Source of the DNA: Verrucomicrobiales bacterium
GTDB taxonomy: Bacteria; Verrucomicrobiota; Verrucomicrobiia; Limisphaerales; SXTU01
Assembly: GCA_005791875.1 (NCBI GenBank)
Contig: SXTU01000189.1
Location: 1 to 54,641 of the forward strand
Length of the DNA stretch: 54,641 bases
Direction of reading: 5' to 3'
This document shows, in pieces, positions 1 through 8,220 of this stretch. Positions within the stretch are counted from its first letter, which is position 1, and the number at the start of each line of letters is the position of its first letter. The position numbers and the translations under genes were made by a program. The notes beneath the pieces are model-generated. The model was given only the letters and a program-made list of their open reading frames with translations. It made no database searches and was not told where the DNA came from.

Positions 1-188
1 AAATTTTTTCGGGGAAATCTCTCACTACTTTCAATTCATCTGCAATCTGCGGTCAGTGAATCCCCCGTAACGTGACCACCTTGAACGACCGTGAACCGTC
101 TTGAAAAACGGTGAAAACGGTGTAACTATCGTTGTAACTAGGCTACTAAAATGCTCGATTTTTGATGTAACTCATTGATTATCAAGAG
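1..188. other. Gene-free stretch beside tRNA-Gly
   Basis: No reading frame here looks like a gene: all three forward frames stop within about 80 bases and the reverse frames are broken by stops. Bases about 85-121 carry short alternating ACCGT/ACGGT words that could form a weak 5-bp hairpin. The stretch lies just beyond the 3' end of the tRNA-Gly gene, a position often used by integrases, but no integrase is visible in the window. Confidence 0.4.
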
Positions 189-262
189 TGGATCGGGTGA
201 AGGGAATCGAACCCTCGTCTCAGGCTTGGGAAGCCCACATTCTACCATTGAACCACACCCGC
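189..262 (-). tRNA. tRNA-Gly (anticodon CCC)
   Basis: The reverse strand folds as a cloverleaf of 71 nt plus an encoded CCA (189-191). The anticodon loop reads TTCCCAA, giving anticodon CCC for the glycine codon GGG. The T arm has GAGGG/CCCTT around a TTCGATT loop, and the D arm contains GGTTCAATGGTAGA. The discriminator is T73, as expected for bacterial tRNA-Gly. Acceptor pairs 2-71 to 7-66 are intact, but the first pair reads G1 opposite A72 rather than G-C, which is odd. Confidence 0.93.
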
Positions 263-414
263 ACCGGGTTGACGGTGCGTTGCTACCAAACGGCCTTGTC
301 GACGGCAATCACTGATTTTCTCCCGCGCCTTGTGACTGCAAGCAACGCAGTCGTGTCCCGCATGGCGGGGCCACGCCGGACCACGCAGCACAGACCGCGC
401 AGACCGCGCGGCTC

Positions 415-442
415 TTGACCTGCCGGGCACGCTGCCTATCCT
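415..442 (+). promoter_or_regulatory. Possible sigma70-like promoter
   Basis: TTGACC (415-420) and TATCCT (437-442) are separated by 16 bp. A start about 7 nt after the -10 box would fall at or next to the ATG at 450, so the chaperone mRNA would be leaderless or nearly so. This is a pattern match only, in GC-rich DNA. Confidence 0.3.
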
Positions 443-449
443 CCCGGGC

Positions 450-1421
450 ATGGACATGAAACGTCTTTTCATCCTAACGGCCTTGGTGACGGGGCTTCAG
501 GTGTCGGCGGCAACGCCCAGGCTGGTCAATGGCATAGTGGCCATTGTGAATCAGACCGTCATCACTGAGAGGGAGGCGCAGCAGTTCATCGAGCCGGCCA
601 TCGTTACGCTGGAGAGCCGGCCGGGCATCACCCGGAAGGAATTCTTCGAGCGCGAGATGGAGATTTACAAGGATGGCCTAAACCAGCTCGTCGAGCGGCA
701 GCTCACACTGGATGACTTCAAGTCCGCCGGCTACAGCTTCCCGGAGAGCATCATTGAGGATTTCGTGCAGGACCGCATCCGCGAGCAATATGGCGACCGC
801 GTGAAGCTCATCAAGACGCTCGAGGCACGGAGCATGACTTACGACCAGTTCCGCACGGAGATACGCGACCAGTTCATCGTCGAGCAGATGAATCTCAAGA
901 ACGTTTCCTCGGCGGTCATCATTTCGCCATTCAAGATCGAGACTTACTACAAGGATCACCCGGAGGTGTTCAAGCTGCCCGACCAAGTGCGTCTGCGCAT
1001 GATTGAGCTGCGCAAGCGTGACGGCGGCGACCCCGAGGCGGTGCGCCAGCTGGCGCGAGAAATCGAGGCAGGGCTGGCGAAGGGCGCGAAGTTTGCTGAC
1101 CAAGCGGCGATCTACTCCGAAGGATCTCAAAAGCGTGAGGGCGGCGACTTGGGCTGGGTGAACAGGTCGGTCCTGCGCAAGGAGTTCGCCGACGCCACCG
1201 CCAGTCTCAAGCCCGGCCAGCGCAGCGGTGTGATCGAGGCTCCGGACGCGTGCTTTCTGCTGCTGGTGGAGGAAGTGAAGCCCGCGCAGCTGCGGCCGCT
1301 GGCGGAGGTGCGTGACGACATCGAGAAGACGCTCCTGAGCCAGGAGCGCGCGCGGCTTCAGAAGAAATACGTCGAGCGCCTGAAGAAGAAGTCGTTCGTG
1401 CGTTACTTCTCGCGAGACTGA
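450..1421 (+). CDS. SurA/PpiC-like periplasmic peptidyl-prolyl isomerase
   Basis: This is a 323-residue exported foldase or chaperone of the parvulin/SurA type. A short signal peptide (MKRLFILTALVTGLQVSAA) is followed by the SurA_N-like start 'VNGIVAIVNQTVITEREA'. The middle is helical and chaperone-like. A parvulin rotamase domain lies at about 180-285 and contains the family signature GGDLGWV near residue 234. It probably acts in the periplasm on unfolded outer-membrane or secreted proteins. The start at 450 (MDMKRLF) could equally be the ATG at 456, and neither has a clear Shine-Dalgarno. The gene is monocistronic, with a hairpin and T-run right after the stop. Confidence 0.9.
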   Translation: MDMKRLFILTALVTGLQVSAATPRLVNGIVAIVNQTVITEREAQQFIEPAIVTLESRPGITRKEFFEREMEIYKDGLNQLVERQLTLDDFKSAGYSFPESIIEDFVQDRIREQYGDRVKLIKTLEARSMTYDQFRTEIRDQFIVEQMNLKNVSSAVIISPFKIETYYKDHPEVFKLPDQVRLRMIELRKRDGGDPEAVRQLAREIEAGLAKGAKFADQAAIYSEGSQKREGGDLGWVNRSVLRKEFADATASLKPGQRSGVIEAPDACFLLLVEEVKPAQLRPLAEVRDDIEKTLLSQERARLQKKYVERLKKKSFVRYFSRD

Positions 1422-1423
1422 GG

Positions 1424-1448
1424 GAGGAGCGTTCGTGCGCCTCTTTTT
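1424..1448 (+). terminator. Probable intrinsic terminator of the SurA-like gene
   Basis: GAGG (1424-1427) pairs with CCTC (1440-1443). A one-base mismatch and a further GC/GC pairing follow, closing a GTTCGT loop, and TTTTT comes straight after. It lies three bases after the stop codon. The stem is short, so strength is uncertain. Confidence 0.5.
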
Positions 1449-1466
1449 GCGCCGACCTTTCGCTGA

Positions 1467-2909
1467 TCACACCAGCGGGAAGAGCTTCGCCAGGACCATC
1501 ACCACGAACAGCCCGGTCAGCCCCATCAGGCTCACCATCGGCGAGAAGGTGGTCAGGCATTCCCGCTCGGTGAAGCCGCTCATCTTGCAAATCACCCAGA
1601 AGCCGCTGTCGTTCATCCACGGCATCATCTTCGAGCCGCAGCCGATGGCCAGCGCCACCCAGAGCGGATGGAAGCCCAGCAGTTCCGGCGTCGCCATGCC
1701 GCCGACCACGCCGACGGCGGTAATCATCGCCACCGTGGCCGAGCCTTGGGCGATGCGCACCAGCGCCGTCACCGCCCACGCCAGCGGCAGGATGGCGATG
1801 CTGTAGGTGGTCGAAAGTTCCTGCACGCGCAACCCGATGCCGCATTGCTGCAGCACGCCGCCGAACGCCCCGCCCGCCGAGGTGATGAGTATGATCAAGC
1901 CCGCCTCCTCAAGCGCGGTGGAAACGCCCTTGTCCAAAACCTCGCCGCTCTTGCGCCCCTGCCAGAGCAGCGTGGCCAGCGCGATGAGCGCGGAAATTCC
2001 TAGTGCCACGGTCGAGTCGCCCAGCACTTTGATGACTTGAATCGCCCCCGGCCAGAAGGCGAACAGGTCCGCGTAAAACTTCGCGCCACCCTTCGAGTCC
2101 AGCGGCGTGCCCGCGCTGATGAGCAGCACCGGCAGCAGGATGGGCAGCGCGGCCAGCCAGAACGGCGGCAGGCCCTTCTCATCGCGCTTTGACAAGGCCT
2201 CCAGATCAGCGAGGGAGAGCTTCGAGTTCTCGCGCAGCGGGATGTCCACGCGGCGGTTGATCCAGTGCGCGAAGGCCCAGCCGACCCCGGCGGTGATCAC
2301 GCCGACGACGCAGCCGCCGAGGATCATCAGGCCCATGTCCACGTTCAGCTCCTTCGCCACGAAGAGTGGGCCGGGCGTCGGCGGCACGAGCGAGTGCGTC
2401 ATCGTCGCGCCGGCGATGATCGAGAGCACGTAAAGCGTGTAGTTCTTCCCAGTCTGCATCCGCATCGCCTTGCCCAGCGGAATCATCAGCAGGAACACCG
2501 TGTCGAAGAACACCGGGATGCCGAGCAGGAAGCCGCTGAGGAGGAAGGCCAGCGGACCACGGTGCTCGCCCAGCACGCGCAGCGTCGTGCGCACGATGCG
2601 ATCCGCGCCGCCAGAGTCCAACAGGCACTTGCCCACGATGGACGCGAACGCGATCAGCACGCCGATGCGTCCCGCCGTCGCGCCGAACTCGCGGGTGACG
2701 CGCTCGATGACGGGTTGATCGGCGACCTTCTGCGCGGCCTCGGGGGAGAGCTTCTTGGAAATGCCGTGCTTGACCACCGCCTCCGCCGGCGTGAACGCGG
2801 CGACGACCAGCGCGCCGAGCACGAGCGCCAGAAACGCGTGCAGGCGCAGGGCGAGGATGCCGCCGAGCACCACGACCATGCCGATAAACAGAATCCAGAG
2901 CGGGTCCAT
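1467..2909 (-). CDS. GntP-family gluconate:H+ symporter-like permease
   Basis: This is a 480-residue polytopic inner-membrane protein with at least ten hydrophobic segments. It begins MDPLWILFIGMVVVLGG, and its length and order match the GntP/GntT gluconate permease family. Recognisable family stretches include 'GIPVFFDTVFLLMIPLGKA' near 150 and 'QGSATVAMITAVGVVGG' near 390. It probably imports gluconate or a related sugar acid with protons. Many family members move other hydroxyacids, so the substrate is not fixed. It is convergent with the SurA-like gene and has no sugar-acid kinase beside it. A kinase would have helped name the substrate. Confidence 0.9.
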   Translation of the reverse strand: MDPLWILFIGMVVVLGGILALRLHAFLALVLGALVVAAFTPAEAVVKHGISKKLSPEAAQKVADQPVIERVTREFGATAGRIGVLIAFASIVGKCLLDSGGADRIVRTTLRVLGEHRGPLAFLLSGFLLGIPVFFDTVFLLMIPLGKAMRMQTGKNYTLYVLSIIAGATMTHSLVPPTPGPLFVAKELNVDMGLMILGGCVVGVITAGVGWAFAHWINRRVDIPLRENSKLSLADLEALSKRDEKGLPPFWLAALPILLPVLLISAGTPLDSKGGAKFYADLFAFWPGAIQVIKVLGDSTVALGISALIALATLLWQGRKSGEVLDKGVSTALEEAGLIILITSAGGAFGGVLQQCGIGLRVQELSTTYSIAILPLAWAVTALVRIAQGSATVAMITAVGVVGGMATPELLGFHPLWVALAIGCGSKMMPWMNDSGFWVICKMSGFTERECLTTFSPMVSLMGLTGLFVVMVLAKLFPLV

Positions 2910-3003
2910 AGCTGAGTCAGAAAACCGGGTGACATGCGGAGTCTTCCGATGACGCGGGCGCGTGTCGAGGCGGGAGTGCGGCAGTGCGGAGCGGCCCGCT
3001 TGT

Positions 3004-3040
3004 TCCTGCTCGTGATCCTGATCCTAATCCTGCTCTGCTC
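3004..3040. repeat. Dispersed repeat family H (copy 1)
   Basis: The text is TCCTGCTCGTGATCCTGATC followed by CTAATCCTGCTC. The same words recur as an inverted pair at 28888-28985. It sits directly after the stop of the nucleotidyltransferase gene at 3050. Confidence 0.6.
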
Positions 3041-3049
3041 GATGACGCG

Positions 3050-3793
3050 CTACTCCTGCAACGATGCCAGCACCTCCGGGTCGCGCACGTCCACCCAGCG
3101 GCCCGCGATTTGCAGCCCGGCCATCTGGTGTCCGGCGGCCAGCATCGCCGTGAGCGCGTCGGTCAGCTCGTATTCGCCGCGCGGAGATTTCTGGAGGGTC
3201 GCGGTGAACTCGAAGAGCGCGGGGTCGAAGAGATAGATGCCCGCGTTATACCACGCAGTCTCGCCCGGCTTGAGCCAGCCCTGCGCGGACAGCTCGGCGA
3301 GCTGCGCCGCGCTGGGCTTCTCCACGAGGTGCTTCAGGCAGAAGGCCGCGTCGAAGAAGAACAGCCCGCCCTTGGTCACGTCCTCGCTGCCGGTCACGGT
3401 GACGAGGCCGGAGAATTTTCCCTCGCTCCAACGCTTGAGCATGGCCGCGTAAGTCTCGGGCTTCACGAGAATGTCGCCGTAGGTCAGCAGGAACGGCTCG
3501 CTGCCCGCGAAGGACTTCGCAAGCTCCGGCGCCTTGCCCGTGCCGTCCTGCACGACCTGCCGCACGTAGCTGATGCGCGCGCCGAACTGCGAGCCATCGC
3601 CGAAGAAGCGCTCCACCACCTCCGCGTGCCAGCCCGTGACGATGCAGAACTCGCAGATGCCCACGCTCAACAGCCCCTCGACGATGTGCTGGAGGATGGG
3701 TTTGCCCTGCACGAGGAGCATGGGCTTGGGGATTTCATCGGTGAGGTCGCGCATGCGCGTGCCTTTGCCGGCGGCGAGGATGACGGCTTTCAT
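3050..3793 (-). CDS. NTP-transferase-fold sugar-phosphate nucleotidyltransferase
   Basis: This is a 247-residue protein of the nucleotidyltransferase family that includes glucose-1-phosphate thymidylyl- and uridylyltransferases. The signature 'LAAGKGTRMRDLTDEIPKPM' at residues 5-24 carries the phosphate-binding G-x-G-T-R loop and the PKP lysine. Later come 'LTYGDILV' (metal-site region) and a 'VEKPSAAQ' motif. It would make an NDP-sugar for envelope or polysaccharide synthesis, and the exact sugar cannot be read. The frame is open for another 115 codons upstream, but homology starts at the ATG ending at 3793 (MKAVILAAGKG), so I chose that. Confidence 0.88.
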   Translation of the reverse strand: MKAVILAAGKGTRMRDLTDEIPKPMLLVQGKPILQHIVEGLLSVGICEFCIVTGWHAEVVERFFGDGSQFGARISYVRQVVQDGTGKAPELAKSFAGSEPFLLTYGDILVKPETYAAMLKRWSEGKFSGLVTVTGSEDVTKGGLFFFDAAFCLKHLVEKPSAAQLAELSAQGWLKPGETAWYNAGIYLFDPALFEFTATLQKSPRGEYELTDALTAMLAAGHQMAGLQIAGRWVDVRDPEVLASLQE

Positions 3794-4025
3794 TGGGCGT
3801 GCGGATTTTCCACGCGCGGAAGTTAGCGGCGAGGGCAGGACGGGCAAAGAATTTTTCCACAGGCACGCCACTGCGAAGCCACTGATCCCGCCGGACTGTT
3901 GGTCAAGGAATCCACCCCCGAGGAGTTGATTTCTTTGCCCCAATCCCTTGCCATCGGCCCTGCCCCGGATGTCCCGTGCAAATCCCCGCTCGCCAGCCCG
4001 CGAGCCGGGCAATAGTTTTTCCCCA

Positions 4026-4976
4026 ATGGCAGCGCTGCCCAAACCAGACATCATCCTCACGCACGAGAGCGACCTCGACGGCCTGCTCTCCGGACTTTTG
4101 CTGCGTCGCCTCGCGCGCAAGCTCTTCGACCAGGACATCCGGCTGGAGGCGCACCATTACAACTCGTGGAAGCAGCGCCAGCTCCGCGAGCGCTCCGCCT
4201 GGGTGAGCGACTTCTGCTTCGAGCCGCGCATGGACCGGCCCGACTGGCTCATCCTCGACCATCACATGACCGACACGCCGGCCAAGCAGGCGCATCTCAT
4301 CCACGACATCGGCAAGTCCGCCAGCCTCCTCTGCTACGAACTTTGCTGCGCGCACGGCCTCGGCAGGCCCGAGCTGGACCGCCTCGTCCACCTCAGCAAC
4401 GTCGTGGACCTCTACCTCGTCGAGGACCCGGACTTCGAGCTGGCCTGCGATTACGGCAACTTGGTGAAGACCTACAATTTCTGGAACCTCCACGCGCTCA
4501 TCGAAGGCAACCCGGAACGACTGCTCGACCACCCGCTGCTCGACGTGATGGCTGTGAAGCGCCGCGTGGAAGACCCGCTGGGCTTCGCGTGGAGCAAGCG
4601 CAACGTCGTTGAGATCAGCCCGACCATCGGCTTCGTGGACACCGTCGTCGGCAATGGGAACAGCATTGTCCACCGCCTGCTCAGAGCGAAGGCCACGCCC
4701 TACGCCGTCCTCGTCACGCTCTTCGTGAAGTCCAACCGCACGGTCATCGCCAGCTTCCGCAGCGAGAACGGCGAGGCGCTCAAGACCGCGCAGCAGTTCC
4801 AGGGCGGCGGTCACGCGAACGCCTCCGGCGCAACCCTGCCGCGCTCGGTCACCTCGCTGGAAGACGCTGTCCTCTACCTCCGCAGCGTCCTCGCGCCGAC
4901 TCCGGAGAAGGGCGGCAGCCTGACAAGCCTTGAACAAGCCTTCGCCGCAGTTGAAAGCAAGGCGACAGGCCGGTAG
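4026..4976 (+). CDS. DHH/DHHA1-family phosphoesterase
   Basis: This is a 316-residue cytoplasmic phosphoesterase of the DHH superfamily, related to RecJ-like and oligoribonuclease/pAp-phosphatase proteins. The first motif is 'ILTHESDLDGLLSG' (residues about 9-22). The DHH triad appears in 'LILDHHMTDTP' near residue 77. The C-terminal DHHA1 motif is 'QGGGHANASGA' near 260. Together these support a Mn-dependent phosphodiesterase or phosphatase, substrate unknown. The frame is open upstream to 3948, but the ATG at 4026 (MAALPKPDIILTHESD) fits the family start. Confidence 0.88.
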   Translation: MAALPKPDIILTHESDLDGLLSGLLLRRLARKLFDQDIRLEAHHYNSWKQRQLRERSAWVSDFCFEPRMDRPDWLILDHHMTDTPAKQAHLIHDIGKSASLLCYELCCAHGLGRPELDRLVHLSNVVDLYLVEDPDFELACDYGNLVKTYNFWNLHALIEGNPERLLDHPLLDVMAVKRRVEDPLGFAWSKRNVVEISPTIGFVDTVVGNGNSIVHRLLRAKATPYAVLVTLFVKSNRTVIASFRSENGEALKTAQQFQGGGHANASGATLPRSVTSLEDAVLYLRSVLAPTPEKGGSLTSLEQAFAAVESKATGR

Positions 4977-4988
4977 TGGCTCGCTCTG

Positions 4989-5056
4989 AACTGGAGCGGC
5001 GCTCTGTGAGCGCCGTCCGAGCGCGTGGATCACCCAAGGAACGGCCGCCGCTACAG
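4989..5056. repeat. Dispersed palindromic repeat family A (copy 1)
   Basis: The left arm is AACTGGAGCGGCGCTCTGTG with its own GGCGCTC/GAGCGCC hairpin. The right arm is CGGCCGCCGCTACAG. Related copies lie at 8055, 34232 and 44199. The right arm supplies the TAG stop of the pseudopilin-like gene at 5051. Confidence 0.7.
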
Positions 5057-5398
5057 CGTGTGGCCGAGGATGGAACAGCGCGGCAGCTCGCCGGAAGTCT
5101 TTGGCAACTGGTAGCTGCCCTTCAGGGGACAGCGCGGCATCTGACTTCCCTTCAGATAACGCACCACCTCCGTCAAAACTACGTTGTCGTTTGTTGTCTT
5201 CCTGTGTTCGCTCGCCCAATACTGAACAGCACCGTCCATCTGCTTCAAGTTGGCAATGCACCCGTTTCTAGGGCTGGTTCTGGAACCAGCCGAGTTCATG
5301 ACTACAAAGGACCAAGCCAATGCCGAACTCAGGCCGTCAACCGCAAAGAGTAGGAACCAGTCGGACGGCCGCCACTTTTCTGGGAAGAACGATTTCAT
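5051..5398 (-). CDS. Short pseudopilin-like protein (divergent N-terminus)
   Basis: This is a 115-residue protein with one membrane segment (about 12-36), then 'NGCIANLKQMDGAVQYWA' and a C-terminal region with paired cysteines (MPRCPLKGSY...RCSILGHTL). The 'C-I-x-N-L-K-Q-M/I-D' stretch and a C-terminal G-H are typical of short type II secretion/prepilin-like proteins of Verrucomicrobiota. The usual prepilin cleavage motif (G/F-T-L-x-E) is missing, so the N-terminus looks diverged and may not be processed. Its ATG directly follows the TAG of the Gfo/Idh/MocA gene, suggesting cotranscription. The stop codon lies inside a family-A repeat. Confidence 0.65.
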   Translation of the reverse strand: MKSFFPEKWRPSDWFLLFAVDGLSSALAWSFVVMNSAGSRTSPRNGCIANLKQMDGAVQYWASEHRKTTNDNVVLTEVVRYLKGSQMPRCPLKGSYQLPKTSGELPRCSILGHTL

Positions 5399-6697
5399 CT
5401 ACACCTTGCTCCACGGCGCACGGTTCTCGCGGCTTCGCAGCTTGTTCGCCTCGACGTCGCCGATGAACTCCTCCTTTTTCGGGTCCCACTTGAGCGGGTG
5501 GCGCAGCCAGTAGCCGATGTTGCCAAGCTGGCAGACGGCGGCAGTGCGCGCACCGATGGCCACGTCGGCCACGGGCTTCGCGCGGGACTTGATGCAGTCC
5601 ACCCAGTTCTGTTTGTGGCTCGCGGCGATGGCGGGCAGGCGGAAATCTTTTTCGCCCAGCGGCGTTTCCAAAATGCTCTTGGGCGTGGACTCGATGCCCT
5701 TGCGATCCACGTAGATCGTGCCCAGCTCGCCCTCGAAGGTCGTGCCGCTCGGCCCGCCGTGGAACATCTCGATGCCGTTCGCATAGACGAAGCGCAGGCC
5801 GCTCTCGCCGCTGGCGGGCGGGTGGATCTCGACGGGACCGGAGTCGTCCATGCCCAGCGCCCATTGCGCGATGTCGAAGTGGTGCGCGCCCATGTCCGCG
5901 AGGCCGCCGCAGGCGTATTCCCGGTAGTTGCGCCACGCGGGGAAATGCTTGTGGATGTCCAGCGGGCAGAGGACTTGGTTGAAGGCGCGCTGCGGCGACG
6001 GGCCGTTCCACATTTCCCAGTCGGTCCCGGCGGGCACTGGCTCGGCCGGGAGGTCGCAGGACTTCGCCGGGCCACCGACACCCACGCGCACGGTCTTCAC
6101 CTTCCCGATGCGCCCGTTGCGGACGTATTCCACGGCTTGGCGGAAGTAGCCCTTAAACTCCGTGCGCTGCTGGCTGCCGGTCTGGAAGACGATGTTGTTC
6201 TCGCGCGCTGAGTTCACCATTGCGCGGCCCTCAGCGATGGTGAGCGAGAGCGGCTTCTCGCAATACACGTCCTTCTTCGCGCGCGCGGCGAGGATGGCCG
6301 GGATGGCGTGCCAGTGATCCGGCGTGGCGATGCACACGGCGTCAATGTCCTTGCGCGCGATAAGCTCACGGAAATCACCGATGGCCGCGCAGCCCTTGTA
6401 GGCGCCAGACTCCTTGTCCTTCGCGTAAGCCTTGTGGACGCGTTCGACGGAGTCACCCAGCCGGTCCTTGTGCACGTCGCACACCGCAACGACCTGCACG
6501 TCCGCCATGCCGAGGAAGCCGCCGAGGTGGCCGCGGTTCATCATGCCCATGCCGATGAGGCCGAGGTTGATGCGACCATTTGGACCGGAGCCGGACTTGG
6601 CTGCAGCCCAGACGTGCGAGGGCAGGAGCATCGGCGCAGCGGAAGCGGCGAGGGTGGTTTGAAGAAACGAACGGCGAGTGACGGTGCGGTGGTTCAT
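5399..6697 (-). CDS. Gfo/Idh/MocA-family oxidoreductase, Tat-exported (1)
   Basis: This is a 432-residue NAD(P)-dependent sugar or polyol dehydrogenase-like protein. It opens with a twin-arginine signal 'TRRSFLQTTLAASAA', followed by the Rossmann start 'NLGLIGMGMMNRGHLGG'. The typical 'CIATPDHWHAIPAI' and 'KDVYCEKPLS' (catalytic EKP) follow near 135-165. The C-terminal alpha/beta domain is complete, ending in the HPLKWDPKKEEFIGD region. Such exported proteins are abundant in this phylum and probably act on carbohydrate derivatives in the periplasm. The start is the ATG ending at 6697; 147 further codons are open upstream but overlap the divergent propeller gene. Confidence 0.9.
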   Translation of the reverse strand: MNHRTVTRRSFLQTTLAASAAPMLLPSHVWAAAKSGSGPNGRINLGLIGMGMMNRGHLGGFLGMADVQVVAVCDVHKDRLGDSVERVHKAYAKDKESGAYKGCAAIGDFRELIARKDIDAVCIATPDHWHAIPAILAARAKKDVYCEKPLSLTIAEGRAMVNSARENNIVFQTGSQQRTEFKGYFRQAVEYVRNGRIGKVKTVRVGVGGPAKSCDLPAEPVPAGTDWEMWNGPSPQRAFNQVLCPLDIHKHFPAWRNYREYACGGLADMGAHHFDIAQWALGMDDSGPVEIHPPASGESGLRFVYANGIEMFHGGPSGTTFEGELGTIYVDRKGIESTPKSILETPLGEKDFRLPAIAASHKQNWVDCIKSRAKPVADVAIGARTAAVCQLGNIGYWLRHPLKWDPKKEEFIGDVEANKLRSRENRAPWSKV

Positions 6698-6773
6698 GGG
6701 CGCATTGAAGCAAAACGCCCGTTTGCGGGCCAGCCTGAATCGCGCGCCGGTCGGGCCGTCCATTGCTGCGCAC

Positions 6774-8042
6774 ATGAAATCCTTGCCCGCCCTGCTCCTC
6801 GCCCTTTGCGCCCTGCCTGCCCTCGCCGAGAACTGGCCCGGCTGGCGCGGCCCGCGCGGCGATGGCACGAGCTTGGAGAAGAACGTCCCCGTCAAGTGGA
6901 GCGGCACCGAGAACGTGTTGTGGAAGACGCCGCTCGCCGGTGGCCACGCCTCGGCCATCACGTGGGGCGACCGGCTCTTCACCGTCGGCGCGGTCGCGGA
7001 GACCGAAGGCCGCAACCTGATCTGCCTCGACAAGAACTCCGGGAAGATTCTCTGGGAGCAAGTCGTGGTGAAGTCGCCGCTCGAAAAGAAGCACCGCGAG
7101 AACAGCCACGCCTCCAGCACGCCCGCCACCGACGGCAAGCTCGTCTATGTCGCCTTCCTGGACGTGCAGGACATGGTCGTGGCGGCGTATGACTTCAGCG
7201 GCAAACAGCAGTGGCTCGCGCGGCCCGGCGTTTTCAAGAGCGTCCACGGCTTCTGCACTTCGCCCATCCTGCACAAGGACAAGGTCATCGTGAACGGCGA
7301 CCACGACGGCGAGAGCTACCTTGCCGCGCTCGACAAGGCGACCGGCAAGACGCTTTGGAAAGTCCCGCGCGCGAACAAGACCCGCAGCTATTGCGCGCCG
7401 CTCATTCGCACGCTCTCGGGCCGCACGCAGATGATTCTCGCGGGTGACAAGTCCACTGCGAGCTATGACCCCGACACCGGCAAGCTCCACTGGTATTTCA
7501 AAGGCCCGACCGAGCAATACGTCGCCTCGCTCGTTTACAACGAGAAGGCCGACCTGCTCTTCCTGACAGCCGGCTTCCCGCAGCACCACCTGCTTGGCCT
7601 GCGTCACAACGGCAGCGGCGATCTCGGCGACATCTACCACCATGCAGAGATCACCCACCCGCAAGTCGCGTGGCACCACACCAAGGCCAGCATGGTTTCC
7701 TACGTGCCCTCGCCCATCAGCGAAGGCGACTACTTCCTCGTCGTCGGCGACCAGGGCCACGCCAACTGCCTCGTCGCGAAGACCGGCGAGCCGCTCTGGT
7801 CGGAGAAGATTGGCCGCAGCCACGCCTCGCTCGTGTCCGCGAACGGCCTGGTCTATTTCCTCAACGACGACGGTGTGGCCTTCGTGGTGAAACCCGGCCG
7901 GAACTACGAACTGGTCGCGCGCAACGAACTCGGCGAGCCAACCTACGCCTCGCCCGTCATCAGCGACGGCAAGCTCTTCCTCCGCGGCGACAAGCACCTC
8001 TTCTGCATCGGCACCGGCGCGGCGAAGACGGCGCAGCGGTAG
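6774..8042 (+). CDS. Exported PQQ-like beta-propeller protein
   Basis: This is a 422-residue protein with a signal peptide (MKSLPALLLALCALPALAEN) and then 'WPGWRGPRGDGTS', the usual opening of exported outer-membrane-assembly/PQQ-like propellers in this phylum. Repeated blades carry the pattern 'W..A..G....SSPVI.D.KV..' and 'LAALDKATGKTLWKV'. It is likely a seven- or eight-bladed scaffold. Nothing proves bound PQQ or enzyme activity. It is divergent from the Gfo/Idh/MocA gene at 5399-6697, with only 76 bp between the two starts, so they share a promoter region. The family-A repeat follows its stop. Confidence 0.88.
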   Translation: MKSLPALLLALCALPALAENWPGWRGPRGDGTSLEKNVPVKWSGTENVLWKTPLAGGHASAITWGDRLFTVGAVAETEGRNLICLDKNSGKILWEQVVVKSPLEKKHRENSHASSTPATDGKLVYVAFLDVQDMVVAAYDFSGKQQWLARPGVFKSVHGFCTSPILHKDKVIVNGDHDGESYLAALDKATGKTLWKVPRANKTRSYCAPLIRTLSGRTQMILAGDKSTASYDPDTGKLHWYFKGPTEQYVASLVYNEKADLLFLTAGFPQHHLLGLRHNGSGDLGDIYHHAEITHPQVAWHHTKASMVSYVPSPISEGDYFLVVGDQGHANCLVAKTGEPLWSEKIGRSHASLVSANGLVYFLNDDGVAFVVKPGRNYELVARNELGEPTYASPVISDGKLFLRGDKHLFCIGTGAAKTAQR

Positions 8043-8054
8043 GGACGTGTTCCA

Positions 8055-8131
8055 CTGTAGCGGCGGTCTGCGACCGCCGAGTTTGGGCCAGTTCTTGCGA
8101 TTCGTTTGGCGCTCTCAGAGCGCCACTACAG
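8055..8131. repeat. Dispersed palindromic repeat family A (copy 2)
   Basis: The left arm is CTGTAGCGGCGGTCTGCGAC followed by CGCCG. The right arm is GGCGCTCTCAGAGCGCCACT followed by ACAG. Each arm has its own small palindrome and the outer ends TGTAG/CTACA are inverted. It fills the gap after the propeller gene. Confidence 0.75.
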
Positions 8132-8220
8132 AAGCAACGGCCAATGGCCAAGTTTCACCTTCCCAGCCGCTGTCGGGTTGCTAGCTTCAGCCTGTCAACG
8201 AAACACAGCGCGTCCACACC

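Noticed and set aside
1-262. Integration site with an integrase at the tRNA-Gly
   Set aside because: The tRNA and its flank are suggestive, but no integrase gene or second copy of the tRNA end was found in the window.
3903-5261. Long reverse frame of 452 codons
   Set aside because: It is the complement of the DHH phosphoesterase gene, which has clear motifs on the forward strand.
6453-7997. Long reverse frame of 514 codons
   Set aside because: It runs against the propeller gene and has no recognisable motif until it meets the oxidoreductase in the wrong frame.
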